Source: Haladaptatus litoreus
GTDB taxonomy: Archaea > Halobacteriota > Halobacteria > Halobacteriales > Haladaptataceae
Direction: 5' to 3'
NCBI RefSeq assembly: GCF_900156425.1
Contig: NZ_FTNO01000001.1
Span: 248,001 to 312,000 of the forward strand
Length of the DNA: 64,000 bases
Positions 1 through 6,466 of this stretch are shown here, piece after piece. Both the position numbers and the translations under genes were made by a program. The notes below the pieces were generated by a model, which was not told where the DNA came from, did no database searches, and was given only the letters and a program-made list of their open reading frames with translations. Within the stretch, counting starts at the first letter, position 1. Each line of letters begins with the position of its first letter.

Positions 1-1049
1 GTGGTTCCGGTGACGATGAAAAACGCGACGAGCAGTTGGTCGGTCGCGCGCCGCATCGCCGGTTTGACTTCCGCCCCGACGACGCGCTCCTCGCGATAGC
101 GGTTGATAGCGTGGATTCCGTAGTCGATTCCTACGGCGAGCAAAAGCGGCGGTACGGCGACCAACAACTGCGTGAACGGGATGCCAACAATTCCCGTGAA
201 CCCAAGCGTCCAGACGATGGTCATCACCAACGAGACGACCCCCAAAACGAGGTCTACCGGGTCGCGATAGGCGAACAGCAGAAAGACGAAAATCAGTATT
301 CCGGCGGCGGGAATGACGATGATGAGCGAATCGAACGTGACGCTCGACAACTCGTCCGTGAGGATGCCGCTTCCGAACACTCGGATATCGCTATCGACGG
401 AACTGACGACCGACTGCGACCGAATCTGTATCCCCGCGAGGGGGTCTGTTTCCGGCGACGCTTCCGCGCCCGCTTCCTGTGAAACGCCGCGTGGAATCGC
501 GTGTTCGACGATGCCGATGGTCGCCGAGGCGGATGCCGACCGGCGATTGAAATCCCTGCTCAACAGCGCCCGAAACTCGGGATTTTCCGCGGCCTGCCGA
601 ACCGCGACTTCGATTTCCGTCGGCGTCGCCCGCTCTAGAGTGCGAACCTGGGCTTCGAGCGTCGTCGCGTTCGGGTCAAGCGTTTGTGCGACGATTCCGG
701 CGGCGCTGGCCGTGGACGCGACCCGAAGTTCTTCGCGCTGTTCGAGTCGGTACTGCGCCCGCAGCATCGCCAGCAGTTCCGGTTTCGACAGTACGTTGCG
801 TCCGCTTTGAATCAGTTGCGTGCTTCCGTTTTCCGCTTCGAACGGTTGCGTAAATTCTTCGTTGACGTTTTCGAACGCCTCCAGCGCGGGGCTGTCTTCC
901 GTGAACTGACTCGTCCCTGCCTCGGTCGAAACGCGGGTGAGGCCGACGCCGAACACGGCGGTCAGAACGAGAAAGGTGAGGAGAACGGTTTTCGAACGAC
1001 CGACAATCCACTCGTCGGCCCAGTCGATGACTGCTTGGTAGTCAACCAC
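1..1049 (-). CDS. RND superfamily (MMPL-type) exporter, N-terminal part
   Basis: Inner-membrane RND permease; the family moves lipids or hydrophobic compounds using ion gradients. The frame is open from a GTG at 1049 to the window edge (349 residues seen), so the gene is cut by the left boundary. Visible are an N-terminal membrane segment (about residues 14-34), a long extracytoplasmic loop, then a membrane cluster containing GIDYGIHAINRYREE (from residue 307), typical of the RND transmembrane block. The start is inferred: GTG at 1049 overlaps the stop of the upstream COG1361 gene by 8 bp, and no ATG in this frame is closer. The overlap implies translational coupling with that secreted partner. 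Substrate unknown. Confidence 0.85.
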   Translation of the reverse strand, partial: MVDYQAVIDWADEWIVGRSKTVLLTFLVLTAVFGVGLTRVSTEAGTSQFTEDSPALEAFENVNEEFTQPFEAENGSTQLIQSGRNVLSKPELLAMLRAQYRLEQREELRVASTASAAGIVAQTLDPNATTLEAQVRTLERATPTEIEVAVRQAAENPEFRALLSRDFNRRSASASATIGIVEHAIPRGVSQEAGAEASPETDPLAGIQIRSQSVVSSVDSDIRVFGSGILTDELSSVTFDSLIIVIPAAGILIFVFLLFAYRDPVDLVLGVVSLVMTIVWTLGFTGIVGIPFTQLLVAVPPLLLAVGIDYGIHAINRYREERVVGAEVKPAMRRATDQLLVAFFIVTGT

Positions 1050-2697
1050 CGCCGCCACCTCGACTTCTCCGACCTCCCCGCGCGGCCCGCCACCGCCGGA
1101 ATGCGACGAATCCGCCGACGCCAACGAGAACGACTCCGAGGACGAGAATCAGTGGAAGCAATATTCCGCCGCTCAGGAACGAAAGAACGCCGTTTCCGTC
1201 CGGTTCGGTTACCCGAACCGGCACCTCGTAGGTGTCCGAAAGTTGGCTCTCTCCGTCGGGCATTTCGTACTGGAAATCGACCGACATCGGATACGTTCCG
1301 GCCAATGCCTCACCCTCTGCACTCAGGCTGAACGCAATCGTCGCCGATTCGTTCGGTTCCAGTCGCGTGATGAACGCTTGGTCTTCTTCGAGCGTGAGCG
1401 GGCTATCGACGAACGCACGCGCGTCGATGTTCCGGAGCGTCCTGTCGTCGTTGTTCGTGACGACGAGCGAGATGGTCGCACTCGACCCCTGTTCCACCGA
1501 CGCACTTTGTGGTTCGATGATGAACTCGTCCCGTTGAGCCCCGACGCGAACCGCGGTTTCGAGCGGTTTGCTCTGGCGTGAATCCCCGTCCTGATTCTGG
1601 TAGCGCACGACGAACGAGAACTGTCGCGGCCCGCGGTCTGCGCTCTCGCTCACGTCGATTCGATAGCGAACCGGAACCGATTCGCCGGATTCGAGCGTTC
1701 CGAGGGCGTACTCCGTTTCCCGTGGGAAGGCATTATCGCCCTGCGACTGAAGAACGAGCACCGCGTTCTCCGCGGTTTGCGGCCCTTCGTTGGTAACCTG
1801 TCCAGTAACGACTCCCTCGTCACCGACGCGGAGCGTGCTGCTCACGTCGGTGAGCGAAAACGACTGCTCCGGGGCCGGAATGATGCCAATGAGTTGTGAC
1901 TGCGTTTGATTGCGCGAACCGTCTTCCCGATACGAGACTGAGATACTGAAGGGGTAGCTGCCGCCGACGGTGTCGTTGCTCGCCGTCACCTGATATTCGA
2001 CCTGCACGTCCTCGTCGGTCACCCATTCGCTGACGAACTGGCTGGCGTTCCGCGACTCCCCGAGCCGGAGTTGGTCGTTTTGAGATTGCAGAGAGATGAC
2101 CGCGTCGCTCACGTCTCGTCCTGTGTTTTCGAGCGTGAGCGAGACGGTTCCAGTATCGCCCGCCTGCACGTTCGAGGAGATGGCCGTCACCTCGAATCGC
2201 TCCAACTGAATCGGCTGTGTGGGCCGAACGTCGAACGTGTACGGCCCGGCCCGCTCCCGGGAACCGTTTCTCGCGGTGTACGAAATGAAGGCCTCGAACG
2301 GATAGTTCCGTATCTCTGCGAACTCTTCCGCTAGCAGTCTGTACGTGACTGTTCGCCGTTCGCCCGAAGACCAGTTGCCGACGGATTGGCTGGCGTTCTG
2401 TGACTCCCCGAACCGAACGCTCTCGTTCGGCGACTGCACCGCGATTTGTGCGTTCGTGATGTCCTCACCGGTGTTCTCGAACGTCAGTGAGAGGTTACCG
2501 GTTCCATCCACTGGAACGTTCGACGTGACGGAGACGAGTTCGAAGTCCGCAGTTCTCCCTGCCTCCGTCGTTTGCGTCTGCTGTCCGATGTCCGCCTTGG
2601 AGTGGCTTTCGCCCATCGCTATCCCGCCTCCGACGATTGACGCCTGCGCGACGAGAAGAATCACGACGAAAACCGGAACGAACGCGTTCCGGGTCAT
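1042..2697 (-). CDS. Secreted COG1361-type protein with Ig-like repeats, RND partner
   Basis: Cell-surface protein anchored by a C-terminal membrane helix. From the chosen ATG it has a signal peptide (MTRNAFVPVFVVILLVAQAS). Three or four beta-sandwich repeats follow, recognisable by phrases such as GTVSLTLENTGRDVSDA, and then a C-terminal helix (GGILLPLILVLGVVLVGVGG) with an Arg/Gly-rich cytoplasmic tail ending in five glycines. An upstream in-frame ATG at 2739 would add 14 residues before the signal peptide, so 2697 is preferred. Haloarchaeal COG1361 proteins often accompany RND exporters; here the genes overlap by 8 bp. A role as periplasm-like adaptor is inference. Confidence 0.85.
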   Translation of the reverse strand: MTRNAFVPVFVVILLVAQASIVGGGIAMGESHSKADIGQQTQTTEAGRTADFELVSVTSNVPVDGTGNLSLTFENTGEDITNAQIAVQSPNESVRFGESQNASQSVGNWSSGERRTVTYRLLAEEFAEIRNYPFEAFISYTARNGSRERAGPYTFDVRPTQPIQLERFEVTAISSNVQAGDTGTVSLTLENTGRDVSDAVISLQSQNDQLRLGESRNASQFVSEWVTDEDVQVEYQVTASNDTVGGSYPFSISVSYREDGSRNQTQSQLIGIIPAPEQSFSLTDVSSTLRVGDEGVVTGQVTNEGPQTAENAVLVLQSQGDNAFPRETEYALGTLESGESVPVRYRIDVSESADRGPRQFSFVVRYQNQDGDSRQSKPLETAVRVGAQRDEFIIEPQSASVEQGSSATISLVVTNNDDRTLRNIDARAFVDSPLTLEEDQAFITRLEPNESATIAFSLSAEGEALAGTYPMSVDFQYEMPDGESQLSDTYEVPVRVTEPDGNGVLSFLSGGILLPLILVLGVVLVGVGGFVAFRRWRAARGGRRSRGGGGG

Positions 2698-2752
2698 CTT
2701 CGATAGGTCACCCGTCGCTTCGACTGCACCATTCCCCACCCGTCCCGCGTGA

Positions 2753-2780
2753 GGACGGAGCGTTTCGAAACGCTCCGTCC
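2753..2780. promoter_or_regulatory. 28-bp perfect palindrome upstream of COG1361/RND operon
   Basis: Each half reads GGACGGAGCGTTTC and the other half is its exact reverse complement, with no spacer. It lies 56 bp before the chosen COG1361 start (14 bp before the longer start). It has no T-run and is placed 5' of the operon, so an operator for a dimeric repressor fits better than a terminator. No regulator gene is adjacent within the window. Confidence 0.5.
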
Positions 2781-2809
2781 CCTATCTGGCGTCATTTGTC
2801 CCCCTCTCC

Positions 2810-2829
2810 TATCGTGTCACGTCACGATA
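2810..2829. promoter_or_regulatory. Inverted repeat TATCGTG-N6-CACGATA
   Basis: Seven-base perfect arms separated by TCACGT, in the intergenic region between the divergent COG1361/RND operon and the DUF4166 gene. It may be a second operator or part of the minus-strand promoter. No transcript data are available. Confidence 0.35.
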
Positions 2830-2888
2830 CTTCCTATAGATTTGCCTCCTCGCCGGTATTTTCCCGACCGTTCGTATCGGTAGAATGA

Positions 2889-2896
2889 TTATTTAT
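2889..2896 (+). promoter_or_regulatory. TATA element for DUF4166/YndJ operon
   Basis: TTATTTAT in a locally AT-rich stretch, about 60 bp before the chosen start of the DUF4166 gene. It predicts a short leader that carries the GGAGGG ribosome site just before the start codons at 2950/2956. Confidence 0.45.
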
Positions 2897-2949
2897 CGTC
2901 GAGAAGCGTTTCGTATGCTTGGTTCCGAGTGCCGCATTTTCGAGGAGGG

Positions 2950-3669
2950 ATGGCCGTGACAACCGTGACGAGTTTGTTCGAGCGAGCACTCGGTGAGGAG
3001 TGGACGCAACTCCATCCCGAAATCCGTGAACGATACGGTCTCGTGACCGACGACGGCCGAACGGCAATCGGCCGGGGTCGGATGACTCGCCTCTCCCGCG
3101 GCGCAATCGCGCTCCCCGTACTGTGGCTCGGGACGACCCAAAACTTCCTTTTCCCCGAAGGCGGCGACGATGTTTCGTTCGAAATTCGCTCCGATGCCTT
3201 CATCGACGCCCGGGGATACGAAGCACTGACGCTTCGGCGTCGGTTTGAAACTGACCCCGTCCGGCGGTTCGACGACACGATGCGCTGGAATCCGGAGCGA
3301 AACTGTATCACCGATTTCTTCGGAACCGACGGCAGAATCGTGGCCGACATCCATCTCTCGGTCGAGGACGGCGGCCTCGCTATCCGCCTCGGCGATCAGT
3401 GGATTCGCGTCGGTGACCGGTACGTTCCGTTTCCGAAACCACTCACCGCCGACGCGACGCTTCAGGATTGGTACGACGAGTACGCGGGGCGGTTCCGCGT
3501 GGCGGCAACGGTGACGAATCCGTTCGCGGGCCACATCTTCGGCTATCAGGGCACCTTCGATAACGACTGGCAGAAGGCGGACGAAAACCGCCTCACTAAC
3601 CGGCGTCTCGGCAGTATTCGGCTTCCGAATCCGTCTGATTCGTCCGATTCGCCGGGTGCAAGTCGATGA
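2950..3669 (+). CDS. DUF4166 domain protein
   Basis: Function unknown. The N-terminal phrase TSLFERALGEEWTQLHPEIR and the C-terminal GHIFGYQGTF are the hallmarks by which I recognise DUF4166; the whole 240-residue protein is this one domain. ATG 2950 or GTG 2956 are both plausible: GAGGAGGG directly precedes them and spaces better for the GTG. A longer start at 2929 adds seven residues of no family similarity. The stop overlaps the next start (ATGA), coupling it to the YndJ-family gene. In bacilli I recall DUF4166 and YndJ occurring together, which would fit the pairing here. Confidence 0.75.
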   Translation: MAVTTVTSLFERALGEEWTQLHPEIRERYGLVTDDGRTAIGRGRMTRLSRGAIALPVLWLGTTQNFLFPEGGDDVSFEIRSDAFIDARGYEALTLRRRFETDPVRRFDDTMRWNPERNCITDFFGTDGRIVADIHLSVEDGGLAIRLGDQWIRVGDRYVPFPKPLTADATLQDWYDEYAGRFRVAATVTNPFAGHIFGYQGTFDNDWQKADENRLTNRRLGSIRLPNPSDSSDSPGASR

Positions 3670-4595
3670 CCACGGTAGGCGGACAAAACAGTGCTCCTCA
3701 CTTCACCAATTCCCATCCGACCATCGTCGGATTTCGATTGACGGACGCAAACACAGTGTTCGGTGCAATTCTGTGGTCGATGTTGGTCGCCGCGGATATT
3801 CTTTCGACGGTCGAACTGTTCGTCGCGCTCGCGGTGCTCGTCATTCTTCCGCTCGGACTCGGCGTTGCGATGACTCCTCGTCGTTCAGGGAGGACACCGC
3901 TCGTCTATCGACTCGCGGTGTTCGGACAGCCCCCGGCGGCGATTTTGGCCGTTGCGTCGTTCACGTTTCCCACCGCTTCAGTCAGTGCAGTCGCACTCAC
4001 GCTCCCGTGGGTCGCAGTGACAGCCTGCGTCGCACTGTTCGGACTGTGGCGTCTGCTTCCTCGCGGTTTCACGCCGCTTCCGGAACTCGCAATCGACGCT
4101 GCCTTGCTGTACGTTCCGGTCGGTGCGGTCGCACTCTTTCTCTCCCGCGCCGGCATCTCGTTTCACTTCAAGCCGATTATCATCCTGCTCACGGTGGTTC
4201 ACTACCATTACGCCGGATTCGCGCTCCCGCTCATCGCGGGGATGGCTGGCCGACTCGTCACGGACGACAGTGGTCGATTCGGGTCGGATTTCGCCGGTCG
4301 TGCGATGGCCGCGACGACGCTCGTCATCGTAGTGAATCTCGCGCTCATCGCCATCGGAATCACGTTCTCGCCGCTGGTAGAAGTCGTCGCAGTCGCGTTT
4401 TTCACCGTCGCAGTCGTCGTCTTTGCGCTCTCAATTCTGGGCAGTGTCGTCCTGCAAGTTGACCGAGTTCGGGGCGTCCTGCTCTCGCTGGCGGCCGTCG
4501 CCGTCGTCTGGACGATGGCGCTCGCGCTCGCCTACGGCTACTCGGCGTATCCCGGAACGCCCCAGTTGGTCACCATCGACGAGATGATTGTCTAG
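3666..4595 (+). CDS. YndJ-family membrane protein, ended early by an amber codon
   Basis: Polytopic membrane protein of about eight or nine helices, function unknown, recognised as YndJ family (motif HYHYAGFALPLIAGMAGRL in a mid-protein helix pair). Translation overlaps the DUF4166 stop by 4 bp. The frame ends at TAG 4593-4595, but the codons that follow still read like the family C-terminus (HGSVNAFGFALPALLAF) up to a TGA at 4677-4679. The amber therefore interrupts a conserved tail, probably replacing Trp or Gln. Either the gene has been recently inactivated, or the 309-residue product is a shortened form. See the remnant annotated next. Confidence 0.7.
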   Translation: MTTVGGQNSAPHFTNSHPTIVGFRLTDANTVFGAILWSMLVAADILSTVELFVALAVLVILPLGLGVAMTPRRSGRTPLVYRLAVFGQPPAAILAVASFTFPTASVSAVALTLPWVAVTACVALFGLWRLLPRGFTPLPELAIDAALLYVPVGAVALFLSRAGISFHFKPIIILLTVVHYHYAGFALPLIAGMAGRLVTDDSGRFGSDFAGRAMAATTLVIVVNLALIAIGITFSPLVEVVAVAFFTVAVVVFALSILGSVVLQVDRVRGVLLSLAAVAVVWTMALALAYGYSAYPGTPQLVTIDEMIV

Positions 4596-4850
4596 CACGG
4601 GAGCGTCAACGCATTCGGATTCGCGCTTCCCGCACTGCTCGCGTTTCGACTGACGACACCGGAATCGACCGTCGTCTGATCCCCGCCTCCTGTTTCTCGA
4701 CTCGCTTCCCGTGGCCGAGTCGGTGTCGACTTTCTGGCCCAAAATGACCAAACGGCGATGCAACCGGGATGCTGTCGGATTTCGACGCCCTCGCTCGGGA
4801 TAGATTCGTGGTTCGGCAATTCTACGAGGTTTTTTTGTTGGGGCGACCGC
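4596..4850 (+). pseudogene. Decaying 3' end of the YndJ-family gene
   Basis: After the amber the same frame gives HGSVNAFGFALPALLAF, then a TGA at 4677, then SPPPVSRLASRGRVGVDFLA in frame. From 4769 a second frame gives MLSDFDALARDRFVVRQFYE. Both segments resemble C-terminal portions of haloarchaeal YndJ-like proteins from memory. Read together, they suggest one ancestral C-terminal domain now broken by two stops and a frameshift. The homology is inference and was not searched. Confidence 0.4.
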
Positions 4851-4925
4851 TCGTAACGCTTCAGTATTCGATTAGGTAAAAACGAGCAAGACAGAAGTCT
4901 CTTTTAGAAGTCAAATTTTAGAAAA

Positions 4926-4998
4926 CGCCCGAGGCGGGATTTGAACCCGCGTCACAACCGTGACAGGGTTGTATGATGGGCCACTACACCACCCGGGC
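4926..4998 (-). tRNA. tRNA-Asp (GTC), copy 1
   Basis: 73-nt cloverleaf. Acceptor stem GCCCGGG pairs with CTCGGGC (one G-U), and the discriminator is G. The anticodon stem-loop is CAACC-CTGTCAC-GGTTG with anticodon GTC, and the T-arm is GCGGGTTCAAATCCCGC. No intron and no encoded CCA. It is identical to copy 2 at 5884-5956, and the identity extends 10 bp upstream of the gene (repeat 4926-5008). T-rich sequence follows the 3' end. Confidence 0.97.
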
Positions 4999-5028
4999 CT
5001 GTGACGCAGTTATTTCTTTTTCGCGCCG

Positions 5029-5037
5029 TTATTAAGG
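5029..5037 (-). promoter_or_regulatory. TATA element of tRNA-Asp copy 1
   Basis: Minus-strand CCTTAATAA, about 31 bp before the tRNA 5' end, the usual archaeal TATA position. Confidence 0.55.
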
Positions 5038-5100
5038 GGTGTCGATTTACTCTTCCTTTGTCAACCTATGGCACATACATAATACGAGCCATCCTCTTAT

Positions 5101-5508
5101 CTATATTTCTCCATCAAACTCGTAATCCTTTGCCCAGTTAATCGAGGGGTGATTTATTTTAGCGTTGAATCGAAGTTCCATTTTCTGCTCAGTCGCTTCC
5201 TCGATTTGTATCCAATAGATTTTCTCGTTTTTTGGGTACCGAACGAGGAAGGCATCTACTTCGCCGTGATATGTATTTTCGTGATATTTTCCCTCTTTCG
5301 TAGTCTGGGTATGTGTATTGAATCGCATCGTCCCCTCTTTGTTCGTCCAACTTGTTTTACATTGAACTCGATAGAGTGACCCATCATCGTCTACTATAAT
5401 ATCGTATTTGTCGTTGTCTCCAAACGGAATCGAAACACTGTATCCGTGAGAAATCAGCGTGTGGATTATCTTCGCCTCAGTTTCGTCACCTTTGTCTTTC
5501 GTATTCAC
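5101..5508 (-). CDS. PD-(D/E)XK nuclease-like protein (group I intron endonuclease type)
   Basis: 135 residues starting at GTG 5508, preceded by GAGGAG and a minus-strand TATA (TTTATAAT, near 5548-5556). The fold signature is visible: KGDETEAKII (acidic E9/E11), then KYDIIVDDDG (D36), then the catalytic-type QxK at residues 49-51 (YRVQCK). This matches the PDDEXK_5 group of small haloarchaeal/bacterial proteins. The gene is AT-rich compared with neighbours and lies between two identical tRNA-Asp genes, suggesting it arrived by transfer. The target is unknown; whether it cuts DNA or acts in repair, defence or mobility cannot be told from sequence. Confidence 0.75.
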   Translation of the reverse strand: MNTKDKGDETEAKIIHTLISHGYSVSIPFGDNDKYDIIVDDDGSLYRVQCKTSWTNKEGTMRFNTHTQTTKEGKYHENTYHGEVDAFLVRYPKNEKIYWIQIEEATEQKMELRFNAKINHPSINWAKDYEFDGEI

Positions 5509-5883
5509 TGTGCCGCTCTCCTCTATGCTATTACTGTCGAATGTATGATTATAAAAATAGTCTTTTACGATAAAATAGTCAACTGTTGTTCCACAAGCCC
5601 TAGTATGTCACTTCCGAGCAGTCGCTTTCTAGTACTGTACTCGGAAAGAATCAAGTGCTCATCAAACAAGCGACTTCTTGTAACTTCGTCCAAAAACGCC
5701 GAAGCGGGACTGAGTGAATGCGGTTTATTCGCGAAGGTCGAAAGACGCGGAGCGCCTTTCGGGATTTGAACTACGCCAAGACGTTCCTGCTCGCACGGAA
5801 AAAACAAGTTCCTCCCTGCTCTCGTTCGTTCCTTCGTCACGTTCGGCAAAGCTGACCGCTCACGGTTTTGAAAGTTGAAAAAG
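5509..5883. other. Intergenic segment of the tRNA-Asp island
   Basis: No supported gene. It holds the promoter of the nuclease-like gene (about 5509-5560), an AT-rich stretch, and the two-block repeat at 5705-5794. A 94-codon frame across 5565-5849 only runs over this repeat and is not believed. Confidence 0.6.
5705..5794 (-). repeat. Two-block tRNA-associated repeat, copy A
   Basis: On the minus strand block 1 (5760-5794, 35 bp) contains ACGTCTTGGCGT and the T-arm-like GTTCAAATCCCG. Block 2 (5705-5740, 36 bp) contains CCTTCGCGAATAAACCGC. The 19 bp between them form an imperfect hairpin (AAAGGCGC/GCGTCTTT). The same two blocks, with 2 and 1 mismatches, occur at 23774-23894 after tRNA-Ala. 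Here the repeat lies about 90 bp downstream of tRNA-Asp copy 2, in the same orientation as the tRNA. Confidence 0.75.
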
Positions 5884-5956
5884 CGCCCGAGGCGGGATTT
5901 GAACCCGCGTCACAACCGTGACAGGGTTGTATGATGGGCCACTACACCACCCGGGC
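5884..5956 (-). tRNA. tRNA-Asp (GTC), copy 2
   Basis: 73 nt, identical base for base to copy 1, with the same GTC anticodon. The identical tract covers 5884-5966. Sequence beyond it differs, including the promoter region, so the duplication unit is essentially the tRNA gene plus ten upstream bases. Confidence 0.97.
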
Positions 5957-5990
5957 CTGTGACGCAATTATCCCTTTCTGGCTTGCACGC

Positions 5991-5996
5991 TTAAGG
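5991..5996 (-). promoter_or_regulatory. TATA element of tRNA-Asp copy 2
   Basis: Minus-strand GCCTTAAGC core, 35 bp before the tRNA 5' end. It differs from the copy 1 promoter, indicating both tRNA genes can be expressed separately. Confidence 0.5.
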
Positions 5997-6059
5997 CTTT
6001 CCAAACGAAGGCCGTGTGTCGGAGCGAACCGTGCTATGGTACGACTCCCCACATGCCAA

Positions 6060-6160
6060 AATAATTTATACCAGAACGGAGTAGATACTGGCGTTAGAGA
6101 ACTGCCCGCACGGTGGTGCGGGGTGCGATAGCCGGGCGTGTGCGCGCTACTTAGCAAGCC
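6060..6160 (+). ncRNA. Possible small RNA or long rpoH leader
   Basis: A good TATA (AATAATTTATA, 6060-6070) stands 90 bp before a second TATA used by rpoH. Transcription from it would begin near 6095 and run straight into a perfect hairpin, CCCGCAC-GGTG-GTGCGGG (6105-6122). No reading frame of note follows. It could be a small RNA or an alternative long leader of the polymerase operon. Confidence 0.3.
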
Positions 6161-6168
6161 TTAAATGA
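6159..6168 (+). promoter_or_regulatory. TATA element of the RNA polymerase operon
   Basis: CCTTAAAT-type box about 75 bp upstream of the rpoH ATG, predicting a leader of roughly 45-50 nt. Confidence 0.5.
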
Positions 6169-6238
6169 GTGCCGCCAGTAATACCCTGTAGTATCTCGTG
6201 ATAGCCATTTCTCCCGCTGGTCAGAAAATCGCGCACAC

Positions 6239-6466
6239 ATGGTAGACGTAAGCCAACACAAGATGGTTCCGGAGCACTCCATCGTCGATGAGGGCGAACT
6301 CGACGACGTGCTTGAGGAATACGAAATCAAGAGTACAGACTTACCAAAAATCAAGCGGACGGACCCTGCGTTGCCCGACGATGCGGAAATCGGCGACGTT
6401 ATCAAAATCGTTCGTGACTCTCGGACGACTGACAGGGCAGTCGTATACCGACTCGTGGTGGAATAA
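6239..6466 (+). CDS. rpoH: DNA-directed RNA polymerase subunit H (Rpo5)
   Basis: 75-residue archaeal counterpart of the C-terminal domain of eukaryotic RPB5; part of the polymerase jaw. Normal length. Recognised by [20 protein letters not shown] and the C-terminal [12 protein letters not shown] with the final YRLVVE. It opens the operon rpoH-rpoB2-rpoB1-rpoA1-rpoA2-nusA. Its stop overlaps the rpoB2 start by one base (TAATG), so translation is probably coupled. Confidence 0.97.
   Translation: MVDVSQHKMVPEHSIVDEGELDDVLEEYEIKSTDLPKIKRTDPALPDDAEIGDVIKIVRDSRTTDRAVVYRLVVE

Noticed and set aside
5565..5849. 94-codon minus-strand frame between the tRNA-Asp copies
   Set aside because: It runs through the two-block repeat that also occurs near 23.8 kb, and has no domain or ribosome site.
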